64,000 nucleotides of DNA, from positions 372,001 through 436,000 of the forward strand of contig CAVOII010000010.1 of the NCBI GenBank assembly GCA_963696025.1. Reading direction: 5' to 3'. The notes under the pieces were generated by a model. That model was given only the letters and a program-made list of their open reading frames with translations, did not search any database and was not told the DNA's origin. Position numbers and translations under genes: made by a program. This document shows, in pieces, positions 27,609 to 36,035 of the stretch (within the stretch, counting starts at the first letter, position 1; each line of letters starts with the position of its first letter). This stretch comes from JABCYV01 sp963696025. GTDB lineage: Bacteria; Acidobacteriota; Terriglobia; Terriglobales; Acidobacteriaceae.

Positions 27609-27848
27609 ATGGGTGATATTTCTATTTCCGAATTTAAGGCCAAGTGCTTAGGGCTGATTGAACAGGTTCACAAGACACGCCAGCCGCTGCGCATCACTCG
27701 CCACGGTCGTCCCGTCGCGGAGGTCATACCAGCTGGCCCCGATCGCACCCGCAAATTTGTTGGAGATATGGTGGGGACCGCCAAGATTGTAGGCGACATC
27801 GTCTCACCCGTAATCGATTTGGAAGACTTCGAGGCCTACCGGGATTGA
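27609..27848 (+). CDS. Type II antitoxin, Phd/YefM family
   Basis: The 79-residue protein starts MGDISISEFKAKCLGLIEQV and continues HKTRQPLRITRHGRPVAEVI, the Phd/YefM DNA-binding fold. Its C-terminal tail (VSPVIDLEDFEAYRD) would wrap the toxin. The start ATG 27609 lies directly at the predicted transcription start, so no ribosome site is expected. Its stop overlaps the toxin start (TTGA), a usual coupling in such pairs. It should neutralise the PIN toxin and repress its own promoter. Confidence 0.88.
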   Translation: MGDISISEFKAKCLGLIEQVHKTRQPLRITRHGRPVAEVIPAGPDRTRKFVGDMVGTAKIVGDIVSPVIDLEDFEAYRD

Positions 27849-28231
27849 AGCTCCTTTTGGATACTCACATCTGGCTTTGGAGCAAACTGGAGCCGCGACG
27901 CCTTGGCCGGAGGGTAATGGCTGAGTTGTCTGACGTGAACAACGAACTTTGGCTGTCGCCAGTCAGCGCCTGGGAAGCGTTGATTCTTATGCAGAAGGGC
28001 CGTATTCGCGTGCAGGACCCTTTTGCATGGGTGGACCGTGCCGCCGAGCAGTTGCGCGAAGCGCCCCTGACTCGAGAGATTGTGGGCGTCGGTCTCGCGC
28101 TGCCATTGAGGCATGCCGATCCGGCAGATCGATTTTTGGCGGCAACGGCTAGAGTGCTTAAATTGACATTGGTCACTGCTGACCAAAGATTGCTCGGCCT
28201 CGGCGAAATAGCTAGTCTCGCCAACCGCTAG
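27845..28231 (+). CDS. PIN-domain toxin, VapC family
   Basis: The 128-residue protein starts at TTG 27845, MKLLLDTHIWLWSKLEPRRL. The acidic residues of the PIN nuclease are visible: Asp in LLLDTHIWLW, Glu in SPVSAWEALILM, Asp in RHADPADRFLAATA and Asp in LVTADQRLL. VapC toxins are magnesium-dependent RNases, often cutting tRNA or rRNA. It overlaps the antitoxin gene by four bases. The pair sits between etfA and the ETF-quinone oxidoreductase gene, an unusual place that suggests insertion. Confidence 0.9.
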   Translation: MKLLLDTHIWLWSKLEPRRLGRRVMAELSDVNNELWLSPVSAWEALILMQKGRIRVQDPFAWVDRAAEQLREAPLTREIVGVGLALPLRHADPADRFLAATARVLKLTLVTADQRLLGLGEIASLANR

Positions 28232-28239
28232 GCATCCTA

Positions 28240-28659
28240 TTGCTAACGCTACTCATACCTACCGTCGTTGCGATTGTCTCGTGCTTTGTCGGCAGCTGGC
28301 TCTCCGTAAGACGTGATCGAGCGAATAAGCGGAGAGACTTACGCGTTCAATACCTCATCGAGGCTTATCGGCGCCTCGTAACAGCATCTAACCGCGATCC
28401 TTCCCGGAGTCAGTTCGTAGACCTGGAGTCGGCGGTTGATGACATTCAACTGTTCGGTACTCCTAGACAGGTCGCTGCACCACAAGAATTTGCGCGCAAT
28501 ATGGCGGAGCATCGCGAGGCTTCATTGGACGAGTTGCTTGCGGACCTAAGATCAGACTTGAGAAAAGAGTTGGAGCTGGACCCAATAGAAGGTAATCGAG
28601 TCTTCTTGCGATTTGGGAACGATGACGTTCGGAGCGGCCACGGAGCACAGGCAAGATAA
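28240..28659 (+). CDS. Small membrane-anchored protein, function unknown
   Basis: The 139-residue protein has one N-terminal membrane helix (LTLLIPTVVAIVSCFVGSWL). A basic linker (RRDRANKRRDLRVQ), a conserved-looking YLIEAYRRLVTASNR helix and an acidic helical tail follow. The start is TTG 28240, eight bases after the toxin stop, so it may share that transcript. Similar short proteins are scattered in many bacteria without a known role. It could be cargo that came with the toxin-antitoxin pair. Confidence 0.6.
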   Translation: MLTLLIPTVVAIVSCFVGSWLSVRRDRANKRRDLRVQYLIEAYRRLVTASNRDPSRSQFVDLESAVDDIQLFGTPRQVAAPQEFARNMAEHREASLDELLADLRSDLRKELELDPIEGNRVFLRFGNDDVRSGHGAQAR

Positions 28660-28701
28660 ATACGATCGCAGGTTGGGACAAATACTAAAATTGACCGCTA
28701 A

Positions 28702-30429
28702 ATGCTGATCTTCCGCAAACCTCTCGAGGGTGTCGAGCGCCCACAAATGCCTGCCGACGTGGTTATTGTCGGCGGCGGTCCTGCGGGCATGGCTTGCGCT
28801 CTTCGCCTGTCGCAGCTCATCGACGCACACAACGCGCAGCATCCGGACTCACAACTCAGCAAAGAGAATATTTACGTGCTCGAGAAGGCCCGCGAGATCG
28901 GTCAACATTGCCTCTCGGGCGCACTGCTGGACCCTCGCTCCATGCGCGAACTTCTCCCCGGCTTTGAAAAAGAAGCGCCGCTCGACGCCGAAGTCAGCAA
29001 AGAAGCGGTCTACTTCTTGACTGAAAGAAGCAAATTCAAGTTGCCCATCACGCCGCCGCCGTTGCGCGACCTCGGCAACTACGTCATCTCGCTCAATCGC
29101 TTTGTGAAGTGGCTGGGCAGCAAAGTCGAAGAAACTGGGATCACCGTCTTTACCGGCTTCGCCGGGTCTGAGTTGTTATTCAACGAAAATACGAAAGAAG
29201 CCCGCGTCGCCGGCGTCCGCACTGACGACAAGGGCGTCGACAAGGAGAACCGGCGCAAATCGAACTTCGAGCCCGGCTATGATCTCAACGCCAAAATCGT
29301 CATCCTCGCCGAAGGCACGCGCGGTTCTTTAACAAAACAGCTAATCCAAAAATTCGATCTTGCGCGAAATTCCAACCCGCAGACCTATGGCCAGGGAATA
29401 AAGGAATTGTGGGAAGTTCCTTCGGGCCGCATCGCGCCCGGCGAAGTTATCTATACCCTGGGTTGGCCGCTCACCGCGAAGGAATATGGTGGCGCCTGGA
29501 TTTACGGTGGCAAGGCCAACATCGTTTCTCTCGGATATGTGATCGGCCTCGACTATCCTGACCCGCGGCTCGACCCCCAGCGTGTGCTGCAGGATTTCAA
29601 ACAGCATCCCTTTGTCGCGAAGTTGCTGGAAGGCGGCAAGATGATCCGTTACGGCGCCAAGTCTCTGCCTTACGGCGGCTGGTGGGCGATTCCTCCACTC
29701 GCAGGCAACGGCTGGATGATCCTCGGCGATTCCGCCGGCTTCCTCAACTCGCAGCGTCTGAAAGGAATCCATCTGGCCATCAAGAGCGGAATGCTTGCCG
29801 CTGAAACGGCATTTGAAGCGATGAAGAAGGGGGACTTTACCGCCGCCACGCTGGGCGGATTCCAGAGAAAAGTCGAATCCAGTTGGATCAAAGACGAGCT
29901 CTGGAAAGTTCGCAATTTCCATCAGGGTTTCGAACACGGATTCTGGGCGGGAATGTTCCACGCCGGCCTGCAGGAGATCACCGGCGGACGCGGTCTCCAC
30001 AACCGCTATCCGTCAACGCCCGGTTATCAGCACATGAAGAAGCTTGCCGAACTGCCGGCGGACGGCGGCGACGAAGCTCATCTTCTTGGACCCGCCAAAG
30101 GCGACGGGAAGCTTACGTTCGATAAGCTCACCGATCTTTACCACTCCGGCACCAAGCATGAAGAAGATCAGCCCGCGCATTTGGTCATTCACGACACCAA
30201 TATCTGCAACAGCCGTTGCGTGAAAGAATTTGGTAACCCCTGCCAGAATTTCTGCCCCGCCAACGTTTATGAGATGGTCGAGGATGCGACCGAGCCCAAC
30301 GGCAGGCGCATTAGTCTGAACCCGTCAAACTGTGTCCACTGCAAAGCCTGCGACATCGCAGATCCGTATCAGATCATTACCTGGGTTCCGCCCGAAGGTG
30401 GCGGCGGGCCGAACTACGATGGGATGTGA
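28702..30429 (+). CDS. Electron transfer flavoprotein-ubiquinone oxidoreductase
   Basis: The 575-residue protein has an FAD fingerprint, VVIVGGGPAGMACALRLSQ (residues 19-37), and the ETF-QO motif REIGQHCLSGALLDPRSM. A quinone-binding domain follows. At the C-terminus a 4Fe-4S ferredoxin-like domain shows CNSRC, then CQNFCP, and NPSNCVHCKACDIADPYQ. The ending ITWVPPEGGGGPNYDGM is typical. It accepts electrons from reduced EtfAB and passes them to membrane quinone. It belongs functionally with etfBA although the toxin-antitoxin genes lie between. Confidence 0.95.
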   Translation: MLIFRKPLEGVERPQMPADVVIVGGGPAGMACALRLSQLIDAHNAQHPDSQLSKENIYVLEKAREIGQHCLSGALLDPRSMRELLPGFEKEAPLDAEVSKEAVYFLTERSKFKLPITPPPLRDLGNYVISLNRFVKWLGSKVEETGITVFTGFAGSELLFNENTKEARVAGVRTDDKGVDKENRRKSNFEPGYDLNAKIVILAEGTRGSLTKQLIQKFDLARNSNPQTYGQGIKELWEVPSGRIAPGEVIYTLGWPLTAKEYGGAWIYGGKANIVSLGYVIGLDYPDPRLDPQRVLQDFKQHPFVAKLLEGGKMIRYGAKSLPYGGWWAIPPLAGNGWMILGDSAGFLNSQRLKGIHLAIKSGMLAAETAFEAMKKGDFTAATLGGFQRKVESSWIKDELWKVRNFHQGFEHGFWAGMFHAGLQEITGGRGLHNRYPSTPGYQHMKKLAELPADGGDEAHLLGPAKGDGKLTFDKLTDLYHSGTKHEEDQPAHLVIHDTNICNSRCVKEFGNPCQNFCPANVYEMVEDATEPNGRRISLNPSNCVHCKACDIADPYQIITWVPPEGGGGPNYDGM

Positions 30430-30438
30430 GCCCGTTTA

Positions 30439-30545
30439 GCGAGGCGTCGGAGCCTCGCTGGGCTCATCCCGAGCGCAGCGAGTGATCTCGCGTGTGGCGC
30501 AGGCACCCCTTCGGCTTCGCTCAGGGCAGGCTCCGCCCGCGAAGA
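30439..30545. repeat. CTCAGG/CCGAGCG-type dispersed repeat with hairpin
   Basis: A 7-bp stem-loop, GCGAGGC/GCCTCGC (30439-30445 and 30452-30458), follows the ETF-QO stop. Then come CTCATCCCGAGCGCAGCGAG and CCCTTCGGCTTCGCTCAGGG, members of the widespread CATCCTGAGCGNAGCGAAGG spacer repeat. There is no T-run, so it is not a classical terminator. Other members are at 56076-56142, 57836-57864 and 60990-61020. Confidence 0.6.
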
Positions 30546-30688
30546 TTTTTTGCCACGGATTCACGGGGCTTCACACCATAACTGTGCATCCCGTCGCCGA
30601 GTACTCTATACTCGTGCCCGCTCCGAAAGCGTTGCATTTCTTTCGGGTTTCCCGAACTCACGCCATTTTCTCTTCATTGGAGGGGAAC

Positions 30689-31474
30689 ATGCATCCTCGC
30701 CCATCGCGCAGTCTCGCGCAATTTATGCTTGTGCTTTTCTTCTCCCTCTCAGCCCTTGGGCAGCAACCCGCCATTCCCTCCACTGGCCACCCCGGGCTGG
30801 ACGAGTACCGAGCGTCGCGGATTGCCATCTACACCGACGACTTCGGTCAGCTGGCGCGCTATCGCGAGGCCAACGCCACGCTGAAGCCGCCAGCAACTGG
30901 CGAAAATCGTGTCGTATTCCTTGGCGACTCCATCACCGACTACTGGAAGCTGCCCGATTATTTCGTCGGCAAGCCCTACATCAACCGCGGCGTCGACGGA
31001 CAGACCACGCCCCAGATGCTGGTACGCTTCCGTCAGGATGTGATTAACCTTCATCCTAAGGTGGTGGTCGTGCTGGCTGGGACCAACGACATCGCCGGCG
31101 TCACTGGCCCTGCGCGCAACGAGGACATCGAGGCCAACTACGCTTCCATGGCCGAGTTGGCGCAGGCACACGGCATGCGGGTGGTGTTTGCGTCTATCCT
31201 TCCGGTGCACAACTACACGCCGGATGCAAAGGAGTCTTTTGCTCTGCGTCCACGCGAGAGAATTCTGGCGCTGAACATCTGGCTCAAGGATTATTGCGCC
31301 AGCAACGGGCTCGTCTATCTCGACTATTTCTCGGCGCTCGTTGATAACAAGGGAATGCTGAAGAAAGAACTTGCCGATGACGGCCTGCACCCAAATGACG
31401 CGGGCTACAAGGTCATGGCGCCGCTGGCACAGGCGGCGATCGAGAAGGTGCTGGCGTTCAATGGCAAACGTTAA
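30689..31474 (+). CDS. SGNH/GDSL hydrolase, exported
   Basis: The 261-residue protein has a signal peptide (MHPRPSRSLAQFMLVLFFSL, cut near LGQQ). The catalytic blocks of SGNH esterases are present: block I VVFLGDSITDYW with the nucleophile Ser, Gly in YINRGVDGQTT, block III VVVLAGTNDIAG, and block V DDGLHPNDAGY with the catalytic Asp and His. GGAGGGGAAC before ATG 30689 decides the start. An ester, perhaps an acetylated sugar, is the expected substrate; carbohydrate esterase-like members dominate this subgroup. Confidence 0.88.
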   Translation: MHPRPSRSLAQFMLVLFFSLSALGQQPAIPSTGHPGLDEYRASRIAIYTDDFGQLARYREANATLKPPATGENRVVFLGDSITDYWKLPDYFVGKPYINRGVDGQTTPQMLVRFRQDVINLHPKVVVVLAGTNDIAGVTGPARNEDIEANYASMAELAQAHGMRVVFASILPVHNYTPDAKESFALRPRERILALNIWLKDYCASNGLVYLDYFSALVDNKGMLKKELADDGLHPNDAGYKVMAPLAQAAIEKVLAFNGKR

Positions 31475-31777
31475 TTGTCACTGTTCGGTTCCTTTCCGCA
31501 TCTATAATTGAGTTGAGTTTCCGACCGCCGCAGCCTTTGGGTACTGGCTACGTCGGCGAGGGAGAGACCACGCGGGCGAGGCCCGCGCCACACTTTCCCG
31601 AGGGCGCGAGTGGAAACGCCCGCGCCTCCCGGTCCGTACAGGGACCATTGGAAAGGAAACGCCTGCCGGGAATGCCCCGCCTGCGTCTCCTTTTCCAGTC
31701 GTTAGTCGATGGTCGTTAGTCCTTGGCAAAATCACGACGCAGCGCCAGGAACAGGCCAGCGACGACCGACCAACGAC
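31475..31777. repeat. Spacer filled with dispersed repeats
   Basis: The spacer holds GCGGGCGAGGCCCGCGCC (31572-31589) and a second member ending AACGCCCGCGCC (31602-31626). An imperfect inverted repeat follows, GGAAAGGAAACGC against GCGTCTCCTTTTCC (about 31648-31696). A word-like stretch, CGTTAGTCGATGGTCGTTAG, then GCGACGACCGACCAACGAC, runs straight into the moaA start codon. No gene is seen here. Confidence 0.6.
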
Positions 31778-32767
31778 ATGCCTCTGACCGACAAATTCGG
31801 CCGCCCGATTACTGATCTCCGGATCTCGATCACGGATCACTGCAACTACAAGTGCGTCTACTGCCGCACCGGGAACGAAGGTGCCCTTTACGGCGACCTG
31901 CCATTCGCCGACTACCTCCGCATGGCCCGAGTTCTCGCCGGATTAGGGATCAGGAAGATTCGCCTTACCGGAGGCGAGCCGCTGCTGCGCAAAGGGGTAG
32001 TGGAGTTCGTCAGAGAGTTATCCAAGTTACGCGACAGCGACGGCGAACCGCTCGACCTCGCTATCACCACGAATGGTCATCTTCTGCCAGAGATGGCGCA
32101 GCCGCTGAAGGACGCCGGTCTCCGCCGAATTACCGTCAGCATGGACGCGGTCGACCCCGATCGCTTTGCCCGCATCACGCGCGTGCCCAACGGATTCGAC
32201 AACGTGCTGGCGGGCATTCGCGCGTCACGTCGCGCTGGTCTGTGGCCAGTAAAGGTCAACTGCGTGCTGATGCGGGGCTTCAACGAAGACCAGATCATTC
32301 CCTTCGGGATGTTCGCACGCGAAGAAGGCGTCGTCGTGCGCTTCATCGAGTTTATGCCGCTGGAAGAAGACCGCACCTGGTCGACCGCAGTCGTGGTCAC
32401 GCTCGACGAAATTCTGGCGCGTATGTCCGAATATCGTACGCTGGTCGAGATTCCACACACCCGCTCGGAGACTGCCCGCCGGTACCGCTTCGATGACGGC
32501 CTCGGCGAAATCGGCATCATCGCCCCGGTTTCGCATCCTTTCTGCGGACACTGCAGTCGCATCCGCATCACCTCCGATGGCAAGATTCGCACCTGCCTAT
32601 TCTCGGTGTGGGACCATGACCTGCACCGACAAATGCGGCGTGGCGCTTCGGACGAAGAATTAGAAGAGTTCATCCGCGGCGTGATCCAGAAGAAAGAGGA
32701 GCGCCACCACATCGGCGAGCCGGATTTCGTTCCGGCGTCGCGCACCATGGTCCACATCGGCGGATAG
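31778..32767 (+). CDS. moaA: GTP 3',8-cyclase MoaA
   Basis: The 329-residue radical SAM enzyme has the N-terminal cluster motif DHCNYKCVYC (C-x3-C-x2-C) and the SAM motif RLTGGEPLLRKG. The second, C-terminal cluster is HPFCGHCSRIRITSDGKIRT followed by C. The chain ends HIGG; the terminal Gly-Gly is needed for activity in this family. It converts GTP to the 3',8-cyclo product in the first step of molybdenum cofactor synthesis, with MoaC. No other moa or moe gene is in the window. ATG 31778 is the start that fits the family, but no Shine-Dalgarno sequence precedes it. Confidence 0.94.
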   Translation: MPLTDKFGRPITDLRISITDHCNYKCVYCRTGNEGALYGDLPFADYLRMARVLAGLGIRKIRLTGGEPLLRKGVVEFVRELSKLRDSDGEPLDLAITTNGHLLPEMAQPLKDAGLRRITVSMDAVDPDRFARITRVPNGFDNVLAGIRASRRAGLWPVKVNCVLMRGFNEDQIIPFGMFAREEGVVVRFIEFMPLEEDRTWSTAVVVTLDEILARMSEYRTLVEIPHTRSETARRYRFDDGLGEIGIIAPVSHPFCGHCSRIRITSDGKIRTCLFSVWDHDLHRQMRRGASDEELEEFIRGVIQKKEERHHIGEPDFVPASRTMVHIGG

Positions 32768-32846
32768 CCGTCAGGTCTCAGCCCTCAGCTTTTAGCCTTC
32801 AGCCAAATGATCAAACGTGCCGGTAAGTCAGTTGCTTGGGTTGTTC

Positions 32847-32879
32847 TTGACTGCATTATACTATGTAATACATAGTATA
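32847..32879 (+). promoter_or_regulatory. PadR promoter with 23-bp operator palindrome
   Basis: A perfect 11-bp dyad around a single A (TATACTATGTA-A-TACATAGTATA, 32857-32879) ends four bases before the PadR start codon. This is the usual shape of PadR operators. TTGACT at 32847-32852 would be the -35 box, and the -10 box then falls inside the dyad (CATAGT, spacer 18). Repression by the gene's own product is likely. The transcript would be leaderless or nearly so. Confidence 0.78.
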
Positions 32880-32883
32880 TGGC

Positions 32884-33255
32884 ATGGCACGACCTGAGGC
32901 CGGTGATCCAGTGGCATCGGAAAAATGGGAAGTGCAACTGCGCAAGGGGAGCTTGGAGCTGGCCATCCTGGCTTCGTTGTGGGGTGGAAAACTCTACGGC
33001 CTCGAGATTCTGCGTCGGTTGGAAAACGGTTCGGATCTGATTGTGTCCGAGGGAACTGTCTACCCGCTGCTCAGCCGGCTGAAGGCGCTGGGTCTGCTGC
33101 GGTCGGAGTGGGTCGAATCTGATGCCGGTCATCCGCGGAAATACTATTCGCTCACGCCACTGGGAAGGCAACGTGCCAGCGACATGGCCCGCTTCTGGGC
33201 AAAGTTCTCGGCGAGTCTCGACAAGCTTTTGTCACCGTTGGGCAAGGAGAAGTGA
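32884..33255 (+). CDS. PadR-family transcriptional regulator
   Basis: The 123-residue protein has the PadR winged helix: LRKGSLELAILASLWGGKLY, GLEILRRLENGSDLIVSEGT, VYPLLSRLKALGLLRSEWVE and GHPRKYYSLTPLGRQ. A short C-terminal dimerisation helix follows, making it subfamily 2-like. It probably binds the 23-bp dyad just upstream. The HAAS-domain membrane protein gene starts one base after its stop, a common PadR partner arrangement, so the pair is one operon. Confidence 0.93.
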   Translation: MARPEAGDPVASEKWEVQLRKGSLELAILASLWGGKLYGLEILRRLENGSDLIVSEGTVYPLLSRLKALGLLRSEWVESDAGHPRKYYSLTPLGRQRASDMARFWAKFSASLDKLLSPLGKEK

Positions 33256-33256
33256 G

Positions 33257-33871
33257 ATGAACATCGCAAGTGATTCGCAGCAGAAGATCGACAACTATCT
33301 GGGCCGACTGAGGAAGGGGCTGCGCGGCTTGCGGGAAGAAGACGCACGCGACATCGTGGAAGAGCTACGCACCCACATCGTTGAGAAGGCCGCCGATGGC
33401 GGACAGATGACAATGGCAAGAGTCGAGTCAGTGCTGGCAGAGTTGGGCAGCCCTGAACAACTGGCCAGCCAGTACGTGACCGATGATTTGCTGGCGCATG
33501 CGGAGAGCAGCCGCGCGCCTTGGGCGATCCTTCGCGGTGTTTTCCATTGGGCCACGCTGAGCGTGAGAGGTCTTCTGGTTTTCATGGTCTGTGCCGTGGG
33601 ATACATGTTTGGTGGCTCATTCCTGATAGCGGCACTAGTGAAACCATTCAACCCCAAGGTCGGCCTTTGGAAGATGGGCACCGACACGTATTCGCTGGCG
33701 CTGGGAATGACTGACACGAGGATGCAGGGTCACGAACTGCTGGGCTGGATCTTGATCCCCGTGGGCTTATGCGTGGGAGGAGGGACGATCCTGCTGACAA
33801 CCCATTTCGCGCTCTGGAGCATTCGCAGGTTTCGCGAGGCGCGGCGGCTCCGGTTAAACCAGAGGTCTTGA
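33257..33871 (+). CDS. HAAS-domain (DUF1700-like) membrane protein
   Basis: The 204-residue protein has an N-terminal helical HAAS domain (YLGRLRKGLRGLREEDARDI, VLAELGSPEQLASQYV). Two or three membrane segments follow (LLVFMVCAVGYMFGGSFLIA, GWILIPVGLCVGGGTILL). ATG 33257 lies inside the AAGGAGAAG-containing end of the PadR gene. HAAS proteins are paired with PadR regulators in many bacteria and may pass a membrane signal to them; the mechanism is not known. Confidence 0.87.
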   Translation: MNIASDSQQKIDNYLGRLRKGLRGLREEDARDIVEELRTHIVEKAADGGQMTMARVESVLAELGSPEQLASQYVTDDLLAHAESSRAPWAILRGVFHWATLSVRGLLVFMVCAVGYMFGGSFLIAALVKPFNPKVGLWKMGTDTYSLALGMTDTRMQGHELLGWILIPVGLCVGGGTILLTTHFALWSIRRFREARRLRLNQRS

Positions 33872-33959
33872 ATGGATTCATCAACAAAAGCTGACTCAGC
33901 GGCAAGTCAACCCGCAGCCGCAAGTTGCGCATCCCGCTCCGAGCTGGCGCGAGGGCAGA

Positions 33960-34601
33960 TTGCTGGCAGCAGTTGAATTTGCCGTCGTCGGCCTCATCTT
34001 TTTTCTGGACTGGCGACATCTCATTCCGTTCAGCAAGACTCCGTTTCTATTGCTGCTCGCGGGGGTCTCAATGCGAGTGCGTGGAGTGAAGTGGCGTGAC
34101 ATCGGTTTCGTGCGTTATCGGAATTGGCAGGTGACTCTGATTTTCGGCATTGTGGCCGGCGCCGTTGCGGAAACTTTCCAGCTCTTGATCACTCAGCCGC
34201 TACTGGCGCGGCTCACGGGCAAACAGCCGGGCTTGGCCGATTTTCGAGTTCTGACCGGAAATGTCAAATGGACCCTGATCGCGTTGGCGCTTACCTGGAC
34301 GCTGGCCGCCTTCGGAGAGGAGTTAGTCTGGCGCGGTTATCTGATGAACCGCGTCGCCGGCCTAGGAAAGCGCACCCGGCTCGCCTGGATTTGCAGCCTA
34401 CTGGTGGTCAACGCAGTGTTTGGATTGTCTCACTCAAATCAGGGAGTGACCGGCATCATCGAAGAAGGCATCGCCGGAGTGCTTCTCGGATTCATGTATC
34501 TAGGCACGGGACGCAACTTGGCTGTGCCCATAGTCGCCCACGGCGTCCAGGACACGATCGACATGATACTGATCTTCTTCGGCAAATTTCCGGGAATGTG
34601 A
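33960..34601 (+). CDS. CPBP-family intramembrane protease
   Basis: The product is about 213 residues, with several membrane helices and the Abi/CAAX-protease motifs FGEELVWRGYLMNR (EExxxR), VFGLSHSNQGVTG (second His) and PIVAHGVQDTIDM. It should cleave within the membrane; the substrate is unknown. The start is doubtful. TTG 33960 is the only standard codon, but the frame upstream (from about CTG 33891) still reads like protein, ending PSWREGR. The only ribosome site (AGAGG with ATG 33872) is in another frame. Either a rare start or an indel is present near 33872-33910. Confidence 0.8.
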   Translation: MLAAVEFAVVGLIFFLDWRHLIPFSKTPFLLLLAGVSMRVRGVKWRDIGFVRYRNWQVTLIFGIVAGAVAETFQLLITQPLLARLTGKQPGLADFRVLTGNVKWTLIALALTWTLAAFGEELVWRGYLMNRVAGLGKRTRLAWICSLLVVNAVFGLSHSNQGVTGIIEEGIAGVLLGFMYLGTGRNLAVPIVAHGVQDTIDMILIFFGKFPGM

Positions 34602-34650
34602 CCGCCCTCGGGATAATGGTGCAAATGATCGGACGAGGTAACATCTTGAC

Positions 34651-35490
34651 GTGAAGCGAGTCCATCAGATCCTTACGATATTCGCGGTACTTGGGACGGT
34701 TATGGCTTATCCGCAGACTCGCACTTCTGATGCCACCACCTATCTCGGCTTTGATCGCAATCACTATCCTGGCGACGATAATCTGAAGGCGCTTCACCAG
34801 ACTTTCTCGTACTCGGGATATTGGCTCAACAATCCTCCCGGTGAGAAGACGAATACTTGGGTAGGCAAACGCGCAATTGTCGAATCCGCCGGCTTCGGAT
34901 TCCTGGTCCTATTCAACGGCCGCCTCTATGCCGAATTGAGCACTGTTGCCAACGCCACGCGTCTCGGCCACGCTGACGCACAAGCTGCAGTAGCCTCCGC
35001 GCGGCGGGAAGGTTTTCCCGCGAAGACGGTCATCTTCCTCGATCAGGAGCAAGGTGGACGAATGCTGCCTGAACAGAAAGCTTACATTTATGCCTGGGTC
35101 GACGGCATAAGCACCACCGGTTTTCGCGCTGGAATTTACTGCTCCGGCATCGCCGCAAAAGAAGATGGCGGAGGGAGCGTGGTTACTGCCGAAGACATCC
35201 GCCAGAATGCGGGCGGCAGAGACATCGCGTACTGGCTCGTGAACGACGCGTGCCCGCCCTCGCCAGGATGCGTCTTTCGCAAGCGACTGCCAGCTCCGGC
35301 TGACAGCGGCATATCGTTCGCTGACGTATGGCAGTTCGCCCAGTCTCCCAAGAGACGCGACGTGGCGGCAAGCTGTGGGGGCTATAACCCCGACGGAAGC
35401 TGCTATCCGCCCGGAATCGATCCCACACTGCATTCGTACGTGGATGTCGACGTGGCAACGTCTGTCGATCCTTCGCACGGCCGACGATGA
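34651..35490 (+). CDS. DUF1906 glycoside-hydrolase-like exported protein
   Basis: The 279-residue protein has a leader (MKRVHQILTIFAVLGTVMAY). The TIM-barrel-like DUF1906 pattern follows: YLGFDRNHYPGDDNLKAL, FSYSGYWLNNPPGEK, TVIFLDQEQGGRM with an acidic pair, FRAGIYCSGIAAKE and FADVWQFAQSP. Relatives such as Rv2525c are Tat-exported glycosidase-like proteins of uncertain activity; here no twin arginine is seen. The start is GTG 34651 with a poor ribosome site. Its position in the periplasm or outside the cell is inferred. Confidence 0.82.
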   Translation: MKRVHQILTIFAVLGTVMAYPQTRTSDATTYLGFDRNHYPGDDNLKALHQTFSYSGYWLNNPPGEKTNTWVGKRAIVESAGFGFLVLFNGRLYAELSTVANATRLGHADAQAAVASARREGFPAKTVIFLDQEQGGRMLPEQKAYIYAWVDGISTTGFRAGIYCSGIAAKEDGGGSVVTAEDIRQNAGGRDIAYWLVNDACPPSPGCVFRKRLPAPADSGISFADVWQFAQSPKRRDVAASCGGYNPDGSCYPPGIDPTLHSYVDVDVATSVDPSHGRR

Positions 35491-35600
35491 CCGGACGTAT
35501 CGGCGGCCTTTCTGGAGGTCATGGCCCCTGGGTCATACACAATCCCAGAAACGTCCCGCGCCACGGCCCGGGAATGAATTAGAATGAGGACACACCCGTT

Positions 35601-36035
35601 ATGGCCGATCGTACTTTCACTCTCGAAGAAGCCCATTCCTTGCTGCCCGTGTTGGAATCGCTGTTGCGCACCGCGATCGATGGCAAGAAGCTCATCGAAT
35701 CCGTGGACGCGGAATTCCAGGCGCTGGCTCATCGTATCTATCTTAGTGGCGGCCTGTTGCTGAACGTCGTGCACATGGCGCGTCGCAAGGCCGAACGGGA
35801 GAAAACCATCCAGCGCGTGAAGGATGCCCTCGCGGAAATTGACGCTACGGGCGTGCAGGTGAAGGATCTGGACACCGGACTGCTGGACTTCCCTTGCAAA
35901 GTGGAAGGCCGCACCGTGCTGCTCTGCTGGAAATTGGGCGAGCAGGGAATCACGCATTGGCACGGTACCAGCGAAGGCTTTGCCGGCCGCAAGCCGATTG
36001 ACGAGCGCATTGCCAAGGCGAAGAGGGCAAATTAG
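35601..36035 (+). CDS. DUF2203 family protein
   Basis: The 144-residue protein starts MADRTFTLEEAHSLLPVLES. A long helix follows, then VKDLDTGLLDFPCKVEGRTV, LLCWKLGEQGITHWHGTSEG and FAGRKPIDERI; this C-terminal block is the DUF2203 signature. It is cytoplasmic and has no known function. The M28 peptidase gene is convergent, and the two stops flank a long imperfect inverted repeat. Confidence 0.88.
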   Translation: MADRTFTLEEAHSLLPVLESLLRTAIDGKKLIESVDAEFQALAHRIYLSGGLLLNVVHMARRKAEREKTIQRVKDALAEIDATGVQVKDLDTGLLDFPCKVEGRTVLLCWKLGEQGITHWHGTSEGFAGRKPIDERIAKAKRAN

